A stretch of DNA of 64,000 nt. Source: Archegozetes longisetosus. Taxonomy: Eukaryota; Arthropoda; Arachnida; Sarcoptiformes; Trhypochthoniidae. Below the pieces are notes generated by a model, which was not told where the DNA came from, searched no databases, and saw only the letters and a program-made list of their open reading frames with translations. The translations under genes and the position numbers were made by a program. The DNA lies in the NCBI GenBank assembly GCA_018873245.2, contig JAEMBT020000007.1, positions 2,686,001 through 2,750,000 on the forward strand, read 5' to 3'. This document shows, one piece after another, positions 1 through 12,619 of this stretch. Every line of letters begins with the position of its first letter. Position 1 is the first letter of the stretch.

Positions 1-480
1 CACTTCTGGCCACCGAGACCTAACCCCCTCGAAAATGGGTAAACCTGGCTTTACCAAGTTGTAACCCAAGCCAAACCTGATTTAAACTAAGGTATAATAG
101 GTTAGGTCGATTCGCGACCTAACTTATACTCCCTTAGTTTATATGAGGCTTGTTTAGGTTACGACTCGAGAATCCAGGTTTATCCATTACGAGGTACTAA
201 ACCAAACAATCATGGATATCTCGAGAACTACTTGAGATAATTGACCAAGTGAGGTATCAAAATGTTCAGTTCGATGTCCCGAGTTCAATGATATATCACT
301 TGGCGGGATCGGCCACTCCCGTCGGGAGTTGTTCAGAAGTGGTCAGGTTCGGGTCAAAAGTGGTCAAGTGTAGTATCAAAATGTTCAGCTTGACGAACTG
401 AATCCAATGATATATCACACTTGGGGGTGGGAGGTCGGGAACCCTTTAGACCCATTAGCCCGGATTGACCCAAAAATAAG
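1..480. repeat. Dispersed repeat with a palindromic part and a tandem part
   Basis: Positions about 22-215 fold back on themselves around an AGGTCGattCGCGACCT-like centre near 112. Positions about 252-304 and 371-424 are two tandem copies (period about 118 bases) that share GGTATCAAAATGTTCAG and CCAATGATATATCAC. The same family recurs at 56880-57140: bases 1-90 are its inverted complement there, and 360-470 matches it directly. No coding potential is seen. It is probably a non-autonomous transposon family. Confidence 0.75.
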
Positions 481-822
481 CTTTTAACCAACTGTTTGAT
501 AAATTGAATAATTATTTGATTTAAAAGCTTTTATTGAGTAATAAAGTAATAGATTAATTGAAAATGAAGTTTGATCTCTAGCTATAGTTGCCATAGACAT
601 AAGGCAATTAATTGAAAAAATTAAATCAAGTTTTAATTGAAACAGATCAAAATTCAACAAAATAAGTAAAAAACAATACTTTCTATAAATACAAATTTAT
701 TTACCGCAGCAATTTACACAACTTTTGACCTAAAGGCCAAAGTTTAAGACAACAGAAGACTTAATACATTAAACAAATAAAAAAGCAATAAAAACAAATG
801 TAAATAAAAAACAAATCAATAC

Positions 823-900
823 CTGATTTATAAATTGCTGTAACTTTTGACTAATTTCTTTCTGTTCCCCAACTCTTAAGCATTTAATCAATTCATCCAT
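823..900 (-). CDS. Candidate first coding exon of a gene leaving the window on the left
   Basis: On the minus strand an ATG at 900 opens exactly 26 codons (start MDELIKCLRVGEQKEI) that end in a clean splice donor, CAG|GTATTG, at 823/822. The peptide is amphipathic and helix-like, as at the start of a HEAT/ARM-type protein, but I do not recognise the family. No following exon could be identified between 1 and 822, so the gene probably continues beyond the left edge. A chance ORF next to a chance donor is possible. Confidence 0.4.
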
Positions 901-903
901 TGT

Positions 904-1511
904 TTAATCGGTTGAAATAGTTACTCTAATGATTTATTTTGATTTTCAAACCATTTTTATGCTTAACATCTTATTGATAGCACTTATAAAATAGTCATAT
1001 CATAATAGCTCAACACCTATAGTCACTCAAAAATGTCTGACTTTTTAGGTTATTTTCTGCTCACTAGCAATTTTGCCATAATAAACACTAAACTTCTAGG
1101 GATTTTAATGTGTTAGCAGTCTTTTGACGTATTGCTTTGTTTAGGGAAAATTTTCTAGACAATAGAGTGACTTTAGGGAAATATGATTGATATACAGCTA
1201 ATACCACACAATTTAAACTATTATTTAGATATTGAGATACATTAAGAAAATCCAAAAGATTAGAGGTTTTTTGAGACTGAGTAATAAATAATTTAACGGC
1301 AAACTGCTGTTAAGATTTTGGATGAGTTACTTAAAAATTGGACCGCTTTAAACAAACTTTTATGACTGTATAGCATTTGACAACATTATGGATAATCAAT
1401 TTTAATAGATGGTCCCTCAACATTAGACTACACCGTGTAATTGCACGTGAAAACAACGTTTCAAATATAATAATATTTAAAATTAATTTTAATTAACAAT
1501 CAATTGGAAAA
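904..1511. other. Intergenic, between divergent 823-900 exon and IMP3
   Basis: AT-rich sequence with no convincing ORF or repeat. It separates two divergently oriented start codons, so it should hold both promoters, but no unambiguous TATA or initiator was identified. Confidence 0.4.
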
Positions 1512-2831
1512 ATGGTTCGAAAATTGCGTTTTCACGAGAGAAAACTTCTCAAAAAAGTTGATTTTATTAATTGGGAAACAAATAATGTTAAAGAAATAGC
1601 AATAATGAGAAGATATGGTATCGATAGAGAAGAATATACAAAGTAATCTAATTCTTTTTATTAATGTTTACTGATCAATTTAAACCTTTTCCTCAATTGA
1701 AAATTTTTAATATCCTTTTTCAGTAAATCAATAACTAATTGATTAGTATTTTATCGTAGTTACTACCTTGTCGAGTATTCGATGAGTTTATCAATGAAAC
1801 TTCGATTATTTAATGTGTTGTTTCATAAGTATTTCGTTATTTATCTTAAGTTTATTTGATTTTTAAGTCACTTTTTAAAATTAGATGAATTTTGCTAGAT
1901 TTAGTAAAAAGGCTGTAAACCAATGCATCCTTAATGGTCGAATGTGTCTCGAGTTCAAACAATATGAGACTAAATTCAGTTTAATATTTACTATTGTTTT
2001 TTTTCAGTAAGATTAAGATAAAACTTTATAAATTAAAAAAATATTGTCTCAATTACAAATAAGTTAAAAATTGAATAATTTGAAACAAAAATGGTATTGA
2101 TATGAACTTTTGCTATTTACTTTTAAGAGCGATCTTTTTGCTCAAAATAAAACTTGACAAAAATTTTTCAATATTGGTGACTAACTCGTTATGTTACCAT
2201 AATTGGTACCTTTAAATTTAATATTCAATTGAGCTTTATTAATAATTTGTCTCTATCAATAGTCCATCAGTTCTTCTATTTTTCTTAATTTAAAAATTTA
2301 TAAAACCTTTTCTCAATTTAAAGGTATAACAAATTATGTCATTCAATATGGAAATTATCAGAAAAGATTGCCTCACTATCGACTGATGACTTTTTTCGTA
2401 ATCATTGTTCGCAACAACTAATCGAAAAGTTATACTCAATTGGATTAATAAAAACTAAAAGATTGAAAAAATGCAATTCAGTCAATGTTAAATCGTTTTG
2501 TAGGCGAAGGCTTCCAGTATATATAGTCCAGTCGGGAATGTTCAACGGACCCGTTTCTACAGCTGGTAATTATTTTGTACCCAATTTTTGTATTAGTTTT
2601 CAGATTTTTTAGACTCGAGTAAAATTTTGAGTTGTTTTTTGATTGTATTATTTATTTGTTTTATTTTTAGTTAAATACGTAAAACATGGACATATCAGAA
2701 TTGGGCCAAATGTGATCCGCGATCCTGCATTTCTGGTCACTAGAAATCATGAAGACTTTATTACTTGGACTGAGAAATTCAAGTCTAATATTGAAACTTA
2801 TAACGAACTAAGAGATGATTATAAGGACTGA
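1512..2831 (+). CDS. IMP3: U3 small nucleolar ribonucleoprotein IMP3, three exons
   Basis: IMP3 joins U3 snoRNA with Mpp10 and IMP4 in the nucleolar SSU processome and helps the U3/pre-18S base pairing. Exons are 1512-1642, 2324-2565 and 2671-2831. Each has GT and AG borders and the phases match, giving 177 residues (human IMP3 has 184). Exon 1 starts [18 protein letters not shown], the family signature. Exon 2 carries the SFCRRRLP motif. Exon 3 encodes the S4-like RNA-binding end with [19 protein letters not shown] and finishes RDDYKD. The first two exons are easily missed because they are short and lie far from exon 3. A broken copy of exon 3 lies at 28083. HEATR6 converges on this gene from the right. 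Confidence 0.96.
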
Positions 2832-2886
2832 AAACTTGTCTTCTCATATTTAGTAAATTTCGTTGACTCTATGGGCTATTGTTTTT

Positions 2887-2904
2887 AAATAAATAAATAA
2901 ATTT
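2887..2904 (+). terminator. Polyadenylation signal cluster of IMP3
   Basis: Overlapping AATAAA hexamers begin about 57 bases after the IMP3 stop codon, the expected position for a 3' end. Nothing else in 2832-3251 stands out. Confidence 0.5.
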
Positions 2905-3251
2905 CAACTAAGCTTATTCATTTCTCACACAATTTTTATAACAGTAGGTTTAAAATTGAGACTTTTTGTATAACTCATTTGTAGAAAATAAAAATCAAAC
3001 TTTAATTTGTTCGAGTCAACCATTAGTTTATTAGTCAACAAAAAGATCAGTAGAATACTTTTCATAAAAATATGTACAATCTCAGAAAATTATGAACATT
3101 TGAGTTATAAAGCCATTCTATTCGACCACTTACTTAAGTGTTAGTAAAATATACAAAAGCTTTTAAGATTAGCCAAAAATTATTTTCACTCAAACATCGG
3201 AGAAATACAAAAGTTCAGAGATTACAAGATATAAAAATATATAAATAATAA

Positions 3252-6200
3252 CTAAATTTTCAAATTCTCAATAAGACTCTTAACAGAATCACAATTCTGT
3301 TGATCACAACTCGCAACAAACTCCTCACTATTTAAAAACTCAATTAACTGGTCAACAGTTTCTCTCGCTTTAACGTCATTTCTGAACTGATCATCAAAAC
3401 AATTAACAGTTAATTTATTAATAGCTAAACAAAACTTATCGAACCAGTTCTGCCTTATATTGATCGGTACTGAGTAGTAGTTATCTATCATGAAAACAGT
3501 TATCAAAACCCATAAGTCTTTAAGTGGTTGTCCACTAAAATAAGGGTCGATTGGTGAGCAAATAGCATGAACAGCATATGATTGGACTTTATGGTTACGC
3601 GAAGTCTTTATAACAGTTATCAGAGTGTCAAAAATATAATCAATTAGTAGATAATTAGTTTTGGGCTCATTTTTAGCTAAGCCTAAACCAGAACCAGATT
3701 TACATAGATCTAAAAAAAGTTGATTTGACAATAAATATGAGAAAACATTGCATACATTCCAGTGAAGTTTAAAACTCTTTGAATTAGTTAAACAATCGAT
3801 CAATTTCTTAATCAAAATGTAGACTTTCTCAAAATATCTGTTATTCAAGTCTTTGTCTAACAATTGAAGAGTCGATTCTTTCTCTTCGCGAACTAATACC
3901 AAATATAAAGAGCTTCCGAAACAACGGACAAAATTAGTTTTGATATTTTCGCCTTGAATTCCAGTAACGTTAATATCAAAACCAATTGTAACCGAATCCA
4001 AAATCCGGAATAAAAAATTAACAGTTACTTCGTGACGATTATCGCAATAAAACTTCTTTAAAATATCGCTAAAGTTGGCCAAAGTCCACGAACTTTGATA
4101 TAACAGCAGATGCGATGACTTTTTGTTCATAAATTTGGCCAAAAAATTCTCTATGACTTCCATAGCAATCAGTGAGACATCATATAAATAGTTTAAGTCA
4201 TCGGTCATTGATTTGAATGATTGATAAACACCTAAACACCGAATGGCAGCAGATTTGCAATTTATGTCTTCACTAATAGTCTCTTCATTTCTGGCAATCG
4301 ATAGTAATAGAGATATTAAATGAAATTTTTGTTGGTTTTCTAGTAAATCAAAAACTTCTGGACTTATAGTCGATAAGAAGTCAATGATAAGGCATTGAAT
4401 CGATTGAGGTATAGTCGAGTTATCGCTATTCAAACCAAGGCATATTAAATTAGACTTCAACACAGATAACCACCAATTCTTAAGTTTTAAAATCTCTTCT
4501 TCAGTAGTAATAGTCTGATTCTTAAGAGCACTTCCAACAGCGAACAAGTATTTACAGACAAGGCTTTGAATGACTTGGTTTTTAATTGATATTTCATTTG
4601 AGACGCAATTCAACGCAATATTCATCAGTAAATCCATTGATATGTTAATCGCTTCTGTTTTTAATAACAAATCAATAATTAATTTCTGTCTCAAAACAGT
4701 TGTCAATAGTTTTAATGATTCGCCACAAAGAATAATCGACTGTGGATTCAAAATATAGTCAAAACTTAAATTGAATAATTTATTAGTAGCTTGTATGCCA
4801 TCAGAGCTTGAAATCCATTGTTTAAGCTCCTCGGGAATCGGTTCCAACTCAAAGATTTTCACACTCAAGGCTAAGCATGAGTTCTGTATTTGAATATCTT
4901 TATGACCCAACATAAATAGCGATTTATAGAAAAGATTGGTTAATAATCCGTTTTTTAGTTTATTATAAGGACTGATAGTTATCAAAAGTGATAAACATCT
5001 AAACGCCTGAATAATAACAGAAGTATTTGTTTCGCCGAATAGTATTAAACAAAACCCGTTATGAATTTCGGTTACCATTTCGGCCAAGGATAGCGATAAC
5101 GGAGTGAACGATAAATGTTTTGACGACTTATTCGATGTGTCGTCGGCCAAAGTCATGACATACTGGTCACCGGTTAAAAGAAGTCTATATAAAAAACTTA
5201 AAGCCGAGGACCGGACTCTCGCCGACGGATCTCTCAGTATTGATGACAAAGTACTGAATTGCGCAGTCAGAGACCCAGACGAGTCTGGTATGAATGACGA
5301 CCAAAACCCGAATATGATTCTTTTATCAAATAAATTAACGGCCGATGACAGGCTTTCATAAGATATAAGTCTTATCTTATTGGAGATCGATCTTTGAACT
5401 CTTAAGTCATTACTGGTTGGGACCAAACAGTTGCTCTCGTAATCAGATGAGGAGAACTCTGAATCTGAAGTCTTTGCTAAATTGCTGTTTAAGAAATAGT
5501 TGTCGTTATCATCCTCTAAATCCTGATTTTTGATCAGTTGGGAATTACTTTTGTTCTTTTTATGCCTTGTTTTCCGGTTTGCCGATGCTTTTCTTTGGCT
5601 CAAATCTTCGGCTTTGCTGTCAATCGGCATGTATTGGCTAATAGGCGACGGATATATTGATGTAAATCGAATTTTCGATATATCATAGCCGGGAATACCA
5701 TAAAAAGAGTATAACTTCAGAACTCCTAACAACTCGCCGCAAAATTGATTCAGATCTCGAGTAACTATATTATACTTAAAATTATTGATTAAGAGGTAAA
5801 TACAACGAATTGTATTCAATATTAAACTATTTAAACAAATCATTTCAGTTGGACTTAAACTTGATTTCGGCGAAAGTTTCAATGATTTCAGATATGATAA
5901 CAATTTTTCAGTTACATTGATAACTAATTCGTTATTATTGTTATCACAACTACTGTCTTTTATCGAGTATTTGATGAGTTTTACTAATAAGTTTTGATTA
6001 TTTAACTCACTATTAGTTAAGCTTTCGCTATTTATCGATAGTTTGTTAACCAGTTTTTCGATGTTTTGGTCAAAATTAAAACTTCTTTGAGGCGAAGGAT
6101 GAGATCTGTTATAGTTGAATGCCTTCAACAATACCTCCAGTAAGTCGCTAAGTAATTGTTCGTTTAGTTTTTCTTCAATTGAATTAATTTGATTAAGTAT

Positions 6201-6333
6201 CGAATCAATAATTGAATTATAGTTAAGTCTTATATACTCTTCGTTTAGCATATTATCTCTTAATTGGTTTAACCATTCATTGGTGTCGTCGGATGTCTGG
6301 TTGACTGACTTGTCAATTATTGGTTTTTTTTTT
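3252..6333 (-). CDS. HEATR6: HEAT repeat-containing protein 6
   Basis: A long single exon encodes about 1027 residues (human HEATR6 is about 1180). The DUF4042 region lies roughly at residues 330-500 and shows the family pattern: a FGFWSSFIPD block, then RDPSARVRSSAL, a DDTS motif, FTPLSLSLAEMV and SPYNKLKNGLL. The rest is alpha-helical HEAT/ARM-type sequence. An acidic/basic, Ser-rich spacer (KASANRKTRHKKNK) precedes DUF4042. The molecular role of the family is poorly known. Upstream of 6368 the frame is closed by a stop, so the 5' edge is most likely the acceptor CAACTTTAG| at 6334, followed by a run of ten A. A first exon is suggested at 6571-6625. Translation from the internal Met at about 6251 is an alternative. 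Confidence 0.9.
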
Positions 6334-6570
6334 CTAAAGTTGAATAAGAAGTAATTGGTTATTAACAATTCATTTTTCAGTTTTCAATGGCCAACAAATC
6401 AGTTAAAATAAGATTTAAAAATATTTTAATTTAAGTAATCCAATAAATATTATTTTTCTGTTAATTAATGAATCAATTATTAAATTAATTGTCGACTAAG
6501 AGATGTTTTTTAAATTGATCAAGTTTAATTGTATTTTTAAGTTATTATTTTAATATATAAATTGTTTTAC

Positions 6571-6625
6571 CTTTTGTTGAGTTGTTGTTCGAACTAAGTG
6601 GCGATTGTTTTAAGTTTTTATCCAT
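6571..6625 (-). CDS. Candidate first coding exon of HEATR6
   Basis: ATG at 6625 opens 18 codons (MDKNLKQSPLSSNNNSTK) plus one base, ending at AAAAG|GTAAAA. It lies 237 bases upstream of the HEATR6 acceptor. It supplies one base to the junction while the A10 run at 6324-6333 needs two, so the join is out of frame by one. An indel in the ten-A homopolymer, in the genome or in the sequencing, would fix it. Confidence 0.45.
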
Positions 6626-6633
6626 TTTCGCTA

Positions 6634-7845
6634 ATTGTTATTATTATTTGAAAACTTGTTAATTAACAATAATTAAATGAACGTTTAGACCTTGTCCATA
6701 ACTGTGATGTAAACAGAAATGTGAAAACTAATAAACAGGGCCTGCGTTCATATTGCAGTTCAATACTTGAAAAGTTGCAGTCATGCACGAAATCTACTAA
6801 CGCAACAATTAACTAAAGGAATCAACGCTAAGTTCAACAAACTATCAAAATAAGATTAATCATGAATAAATGAGAAAACAAATGCAACCAAAACAACCAT
6901 TTTAGAATCTTCCCTAGCCATTTAAAGTCATCAAAAGTTTGAGTATCACAAATTTTTTTGCTTTTCAGCTATAGATCTCAATTTTTTTACATAAAACTAT
7001 TGACCGAATTGTGTCGAACCATTCTTAAAATGTTCGAAATTGATTTTCTACTTTCCTTTTAATATTTCTTACATAAAATCTGTTTCGATTTAGTTATTTA
7101 TTGATTTTTGATCATTTAGAACCTGATAGCATTCAGTTTTGGATTTGATTTCAGTGCAATAAGGTTCTAAATGCAAAAATCAGTAGTGAGCTATTCATGA
7201 TAAAAATAGAGTAGAACCCAAATGAACAGTGGAATATTCGCATCACACATACATTGCTTGGTAACATACAGTCAACTTAAATCAAATCTTTCTCGGGAAA
7301 ATCCTTATAACTTTTGATTTTCTTGTCAGTAGTATATGCGCCCATTCAGCGCAGTGATCCGATACACTAAAAAGTTCGCAATTTTAGGACAAAAATTATA
7401 ATTTTACTAACGACATAGCCAACATCTTATTAATAACAGAATCACCATAGACTCATCAATCTCAATAAGATAAGTATCTCACAAAGATAAAAGAAAAAAA
7501 TTTTAAAAATATAAAGTTAATACTATTCAATTAATGATGAGGTGAGTAGTTTGTCAACTTACAAGTTTTAGATGTTCTTAGTCTTCAAATGTTGCTTAAA
7601 GTAATGTTTAACAAGCTCTATATTACATGTATTACAAAGTATTTTGTTATATAATTGATATCTTTGATGTTTACAAGAATTGCATTCAGTGTAATAACTG
7701 TCTTTTCTTCACTTATTTTTTGAAAACTCAGATGTTTTTTGAAATTTTACAACAAGAACAACGCTTCTTGTCATTCATTTATATATTTGAAATTTTATTA
7801 GTGATCAATGCCCTAAAAAATTCCTTCTTATAAATGAGTAGCTCA
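6634..7845. other. Intergenic upstream of HEATR6
   Basis: AT-rich, without a supported gene. The 68-codon ORF at 7627-7833 resembles no family. The Polinton relic begins at the right edge. Confidence 0.4.
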
Positions 7846-9484
7846 AAAAGGAGATTAGAAAATATTTATTGTAATGTTTGTAATATCAATATTATAAGAT
7901 CTAAACGGAATATACATTTGAATTCAGACGATCATAGAAAATTTTATTTAAAGAACTGCCTGATTATTCACCAGGAGAAGAATACAAAGAAGTGAGTTCG
8001 AATTTTGCAATAATTGAAAAGAAAAGTAAATACAATAAACATTTCAAAGCATGGATGATAGGTTATAATATTCAGATTAATCCGAATGTAAACATTGAAC
8101 AATTAAACGATGTGCTGAATGAATTACTAAATAAAATTAAACAACGAACTTTAGGAATGGTGACAAATTAAATTTAGTAATAACAAATCCAAATCTACAT
8201 CATCCTATTTCTACTGGTCTTGTTATTATTAATGATGATAATAATCCAATTGTAAACTTGGGTAATCAACTTACAAATATTCTTATATCTAATGAAAATA
8301 TTTCAATAGAAGAATGTATTTTTCATGTAATTATTATAGCTATGCCTCAAGGACAAGGAGAACAAAAAATGATAAATTTAAAAGAAGACATTAGAACAAA
8401 GAAATGTATTACTAGAATAAAAAATGATAACTTGTGTTGTCCAAGAGCAATTATTACAGCTTTATCATATATAAAAGAAAATATATTTAAAAAATTAGAC
8501 ATATTAGATAAAGATTTGACAACTAATGATATCCAAAAAAATCGTGAAGAAGACAAATATAAATTACAAAAACAGTTATTTTTAAAACTCCAAATCTGCG
8601 ATATTCCTACTCCAGAACCGAACACAGGTTTAGCACTTGAAAGTATTAAAAAGATTGAGCAAAAATTATATATTCAAATCAATATAATATGTGGGAAAAA
8701 TTTTAATTCAAGTATACAAAGTGGACCAGATAAAGGTATAAAGATCTATTTGTATAAAATTGCAATCACTGACGTGATTAACAGTATGACAGCATTTTTC
8801 GGTAGTAGTTATTACTGTCATGAGTGTAAAAATCTTATGATCGAAAAGATAAACATAAATGCAAAAAAGAAGAAAAATTATTGAAATGCCTTGTTTATAA
8901 TGGAATGAAGGATTCCCAAAATGTTGTTACTAATCCGTCCTGGGAATTTTGTAAAGATTGTTTCAGATACTTTTTGATGAAGAATGTTTTAATAATCATA
9001 GAGAAAATATAACCTGTGAAACAGTTTGGAAGTACAAGAATTGTGAAAAATTTTATTATAAACACATAAAACTCTAGAGTCACACGTATGTGGAGAAAAA
9101 TTGTGCAGAAATTATCATATATTAGTAGCTTCAGATCACAAATGTTATATGGAGAGTAAGCAAACGAAGGTAGAATATTGCGAAAAGGAAATACCTTGCT
9201 ATCTTATGAATAATAAAAAGAATATTGTTATTGCAAAAATTATAATGAGAAATATTTATTCTTTGATTATGAATGTGTGCAAGAAACTGGTACTCATATA
9301 GTAGATCTCTGTGTAGTTCATGACTTTAATAATGAAGAATCTATATTCAATAAGGTAGGAGAGTTTTGTGAATGGTTAATATTTAAAGAACACAAAGGTT
9401 TTACAGCAATCGCTCATAATGCAAAGGGATATGATTCTCAATTTATACTTAAATATTGTGTAGAAAATACACTGAAATCATGTA

Positions 9485-9707
9485 AACTCGTGGCGGTATA
9501 AATTTGCCTATTAAAGCTTTCATTTGAGCCCACTTTTTGAACAAATGCGTTAATGAATTGGCTTTTACTATGGATTAAAAATAATTTATTGAATTCAATA
9601 TAGAAAGTATTTTTAATCCATAGTGAAAGACCTATGAGTTAGCACATTTGTTCAAAAAGTAAGTTCAAATGAAAGTTTTAATAGGCAAATTTATACCGCC
9701 ACGAGTT
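9485..9707. mobile_element. Palindromic foldback MITE with TA target duplication
   Basis: About 95-base arms pair almost completely (outer AACTCGTGGCGGTATAAATT on the left, its complement on the right) and are flanked by TA on both sides. It is inserted inside the polymerase, between the codons before position 9483 and TIYNGTK after it, so removing it rejoins conserved sequence. Confidence 0.85.
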
Positions 9708-10179
9708 TACAATATACAATGGAACTAAATTGATTTTATTATTAATACCTACAATTAATTAAAAATTATAGAAGTATAATTTTGTTGCACAACTATTAAG
9801 TGAATTTCATAAAACATTTGGATTAAAAGAGTTGAAAAAAGGATATTTTCTTCATTATTTCAACAAGAATTGTAATCAAACTTATGTAGGTACAATGCCT
9901 AGTAAGACGCCTTATAGATATAATCAAATGAAAAGTGAAGAAAGGCTAAATTTTCTCGAATGGTACAACGAAAAGGTCAAAAAGAATTATTTATTTGATT
10001 TCAAAAAAGAATTAATTGAATATTGTCGATCTGATGTTGACATTTTAAGGGGAGAATGTCTCAGAAAAAATTCTTAGAAGTAGCAAACATTGATTCTTTC
10101 TGTATCTAAGAATAGCAAGTGTTTGCATGACAATATATCGATCTAAATATTGTAAAGTCTGGATCTTTGATAGGAGCGT

Positions 10180-10640
10180 GTACGAAATCAATTTTTAAAA
10201 TATAAGCACTTTATTTAACATAACCACAATACAAATTACATAAGATTTCACAGGAATTAACACTAAAGAGCGAAAAATTTAATAAAAAAAACATTTTATA
10301 GGAACAATAGGCGGGTTAAATTAGAAAATGTTTTACAATGATAGGCCAAACCTTTTAAGGTCAATAGCACATTTAGCTAGGATTGGGAGATTGTATAACT
10401 AGGACATACTTAGGCAGGTTTAAGAGTTGAGATATGTTTATTCTCAGCTGTCTTCATAACTTGTACAGTTGAGACAAGCATGTGAAAGTTTCTTTTGTAC
10501 AAACAAAAAGTAATCTTTAAATCGGTAATAAAAGTTGACATATACGGTAAGTTATGAAAATTAGTTTAGCAATATAGGCTATTACAAAAGTATTTTGGTA
10601 TAGGCCTAATTAAGAAACTTAGACGTTATTACAATATTTA
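10180..10640. other. Unidentified insertion inside the Polinton polymerase
   Basis: The polymerase homology stops near 10170 and resumes near 10640. The 460 bases between have no ORF and no clear terminal repeats. I cannot name the inserted element. Confidence 0.45.
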
Positions 10641-11639
10641 TTACGATTGCTGTTGTTGATAAGGGGGATAAAGATACATATAGCAAAGAATCTATTTATT
10701 GGTTAGATTATAGGATGAATAAGGAAAATAAATTTATTCAACATGCATTAAATGGAGGAGAAAAACAAATTTTAGGTTAAAAAGTCGACGGATACTGTGA
10801 AGAAACAGACTGTTTATCAATTTCATGGATGTCCTAAATATTTTGACTCTGATAGAATTAATAATAAAAATCAACAATTAATGAAAGATTTATATAAAAA
10901 TACCCAAGGAGTGAGTAAAAAATAATAAATAAATATAAATTGATAGAAATATGGGAGTGCGAATTTAACAAGATTACTGAAATTAGAGAATTTAAAAATA
11001 TTTGGAAGAGAGAAATCGTAAAAACTCTAAACCCAAGAGATTCATTTTTTTGGAGCAAGAACTAATGCAACTAAATTATTATATAGTGTAGAAAGTCTCA
11101 TCGGATAAGATACATTGATGTTTGCAGTTTATATCCCGTAGTTCAGTTTTATGATTATTATCCTGTTGGCCATTCAATTGAAATATTTGAGCCAAATTAT
11201 TATGATAGAAATTGGTATGGATTAATAAAATGCAAAGTTATGCCTCCTAAAGGACTCTATCATCCTGTATTACCGACAAAGATATATATGGGAAAGTTTG
11301 AAAAATTGTTATTTCCATTATGCTTTTTTGTGCGAAAAGTAAGATACAAAAATGCAATCATTCGTATAGTGAAAGAGCAATAATTGGTACTTGAACAATT
11401 GATGAAGTGAATAAAGCTATTGAGAACGGATACCATGTTGAAAAAAGTTTATGAAGTTTGGCATTTCAATGATAAAAGTGATGAATTATTTAGAGGATTT
11501 GTTAAGGATTTCATGAAAATTAAACTAGAAACAAGTACATGGAAAATGATTTTAAAACTATTGATGATTATGTTGCTACTGTAAAGGAAAGATTAGATAT
11601 AACTCTAGAAAAAGGTAAAGTACAAGAAAATTAATTAAT

Positions 11640-12310
11640 AATTTAATTTAAATTAATAATTAAAACCGCATTATAAAAGCAAAAACCTAATACTATTTAC
11701 TTAAATTACAAGTATTTTGATGTAAACATAATTTTTTCCATTGAACTAAATATAGTAAGTTTAGAACATCATAAAGAGTATAAAAGCAGAAATTATTTCT
11801 TATTAAGAAGAGTCTTAATTCTTACTTCATACTGTATAGTGTGTAAGAAATGTAACAGTGAACAACCACCATTGTATCGTCATATACATATAATGAAAGT
11901 TATATATATTAAAAGTAAGTTATAACTTAATTCCCTACTAAAGCACATTCTATCGAGTCTTACCAGACTCTCTGATAGAATTATAGGTAACAACGGATTG
12001 GGATCTTATATTGAGGCCCCTCGATTCCAATTCGTTCAACTTGAACACGCACATACGAAAGACTACACAAAACATTTAGATCGGGTTTTTCGTATATAGG
12101 TGATCCCTCGTCACAAAAATAAATGTGACAATACTTCAACGATTTCTTCATCAATGCCTTCATCTGGATAGAAATTTTTTTCAATGTAGTTTCTAGGTTC
12201 TTTAAGGAGTCTTTCAAATCTGCTTTAGGCTCTTTTAATGTTCAATGGTAATTAGAGTAGTTGATTGACTTTCAATAGGTAAAGGACTGGACACAGAATC
12301 TTTAAGGGAT
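11640..12310. other. Polinton-internal region without a recognised gene
   Basis: This AT-rich stretch lies between the polymerase and the next ORF. A 78-codon minus-strand ORF at 11981-12217 (helical start MKDSLKNLETTLKKI) may be a remnant of another Polinton gene, but I cannot assign it. Confidence 0.35.
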
Positions 12311-12619
12311 ATGCCTTTAGCTTTAAAACATTGTAAATTGCTTCAAAATGCTGATGATAGTATCTTGATCATGCCTATATATTCAAATGATGATTATATT
12401 AATTTTCAAAATGACATTAATGCTTATAAATATGGTATATGGTTTCTTGCTCAATGCAACGAAAATAAAACACGGCTTATGTTTACTTCATGGGCCGCAT
12501 GCGGTTTCAGCATAAATAACGTTTCGAAAAACTCAAAGGTTCAGTATTATTATTTTGATAGTTCAAATTGTTTTAATAGTCAATTTTTATCAATAAAATG
12601 GAATGTGAATACAATTTGA
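12311..12619 (+). pseudogene. Uncharacterised Polinton-internal ORF
   Basis: A 102-codon ORF (MPLALKHCKLLQNADDSI...). It has a mixed alpha/beta composition with aromatic residues towards the end and no membrane segment. It sits between polymerase and ATPase relics, so it is presumably a remnant of a virion or accessory gene of the same element, but no family is recognised. Its last 90 bases lie inside the left arm of the foldback at 12527-13057, so the C-terminus may have been replaced. Confidence 0.35.

Larger units (their letters stand above)
7846..11633 (+). pseudogene. Polinton/Maverick protein-primed DNA polymerase B, broken
   Basis: Protein-primed family-B polymerase that replicates Polintons. 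The pieces lie in order along the plus strand. A Cys-His N-terminus is at about 7846 (YCNVCN). The pre-exonuclease region is at 8160-8884 (LHHPISTGLV, then a DNLCCPRAI motif and SSYYCHEC). An exonuclease piece is at 9245-9501 (FTAIAHNAKGYDSQF). Next come TIYNGTKLIL at 9710 and ELKKGYF to YCRSDVDILR at 9826-10050. Further pieces are at 10640-10860 (KVDGYCEETD) and 10960-11600 (PVGHSIEIFEPN, LYHPVLP, YEVWHF). These parts sit in different frames with many stops, so the gene is dead. It is also interrupted by a foldback MITE at 9485-9707 and by non-homologous sequence at about 10180-10640. Base composition is as AT-rich as the flanks. Confidence 0.88.
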
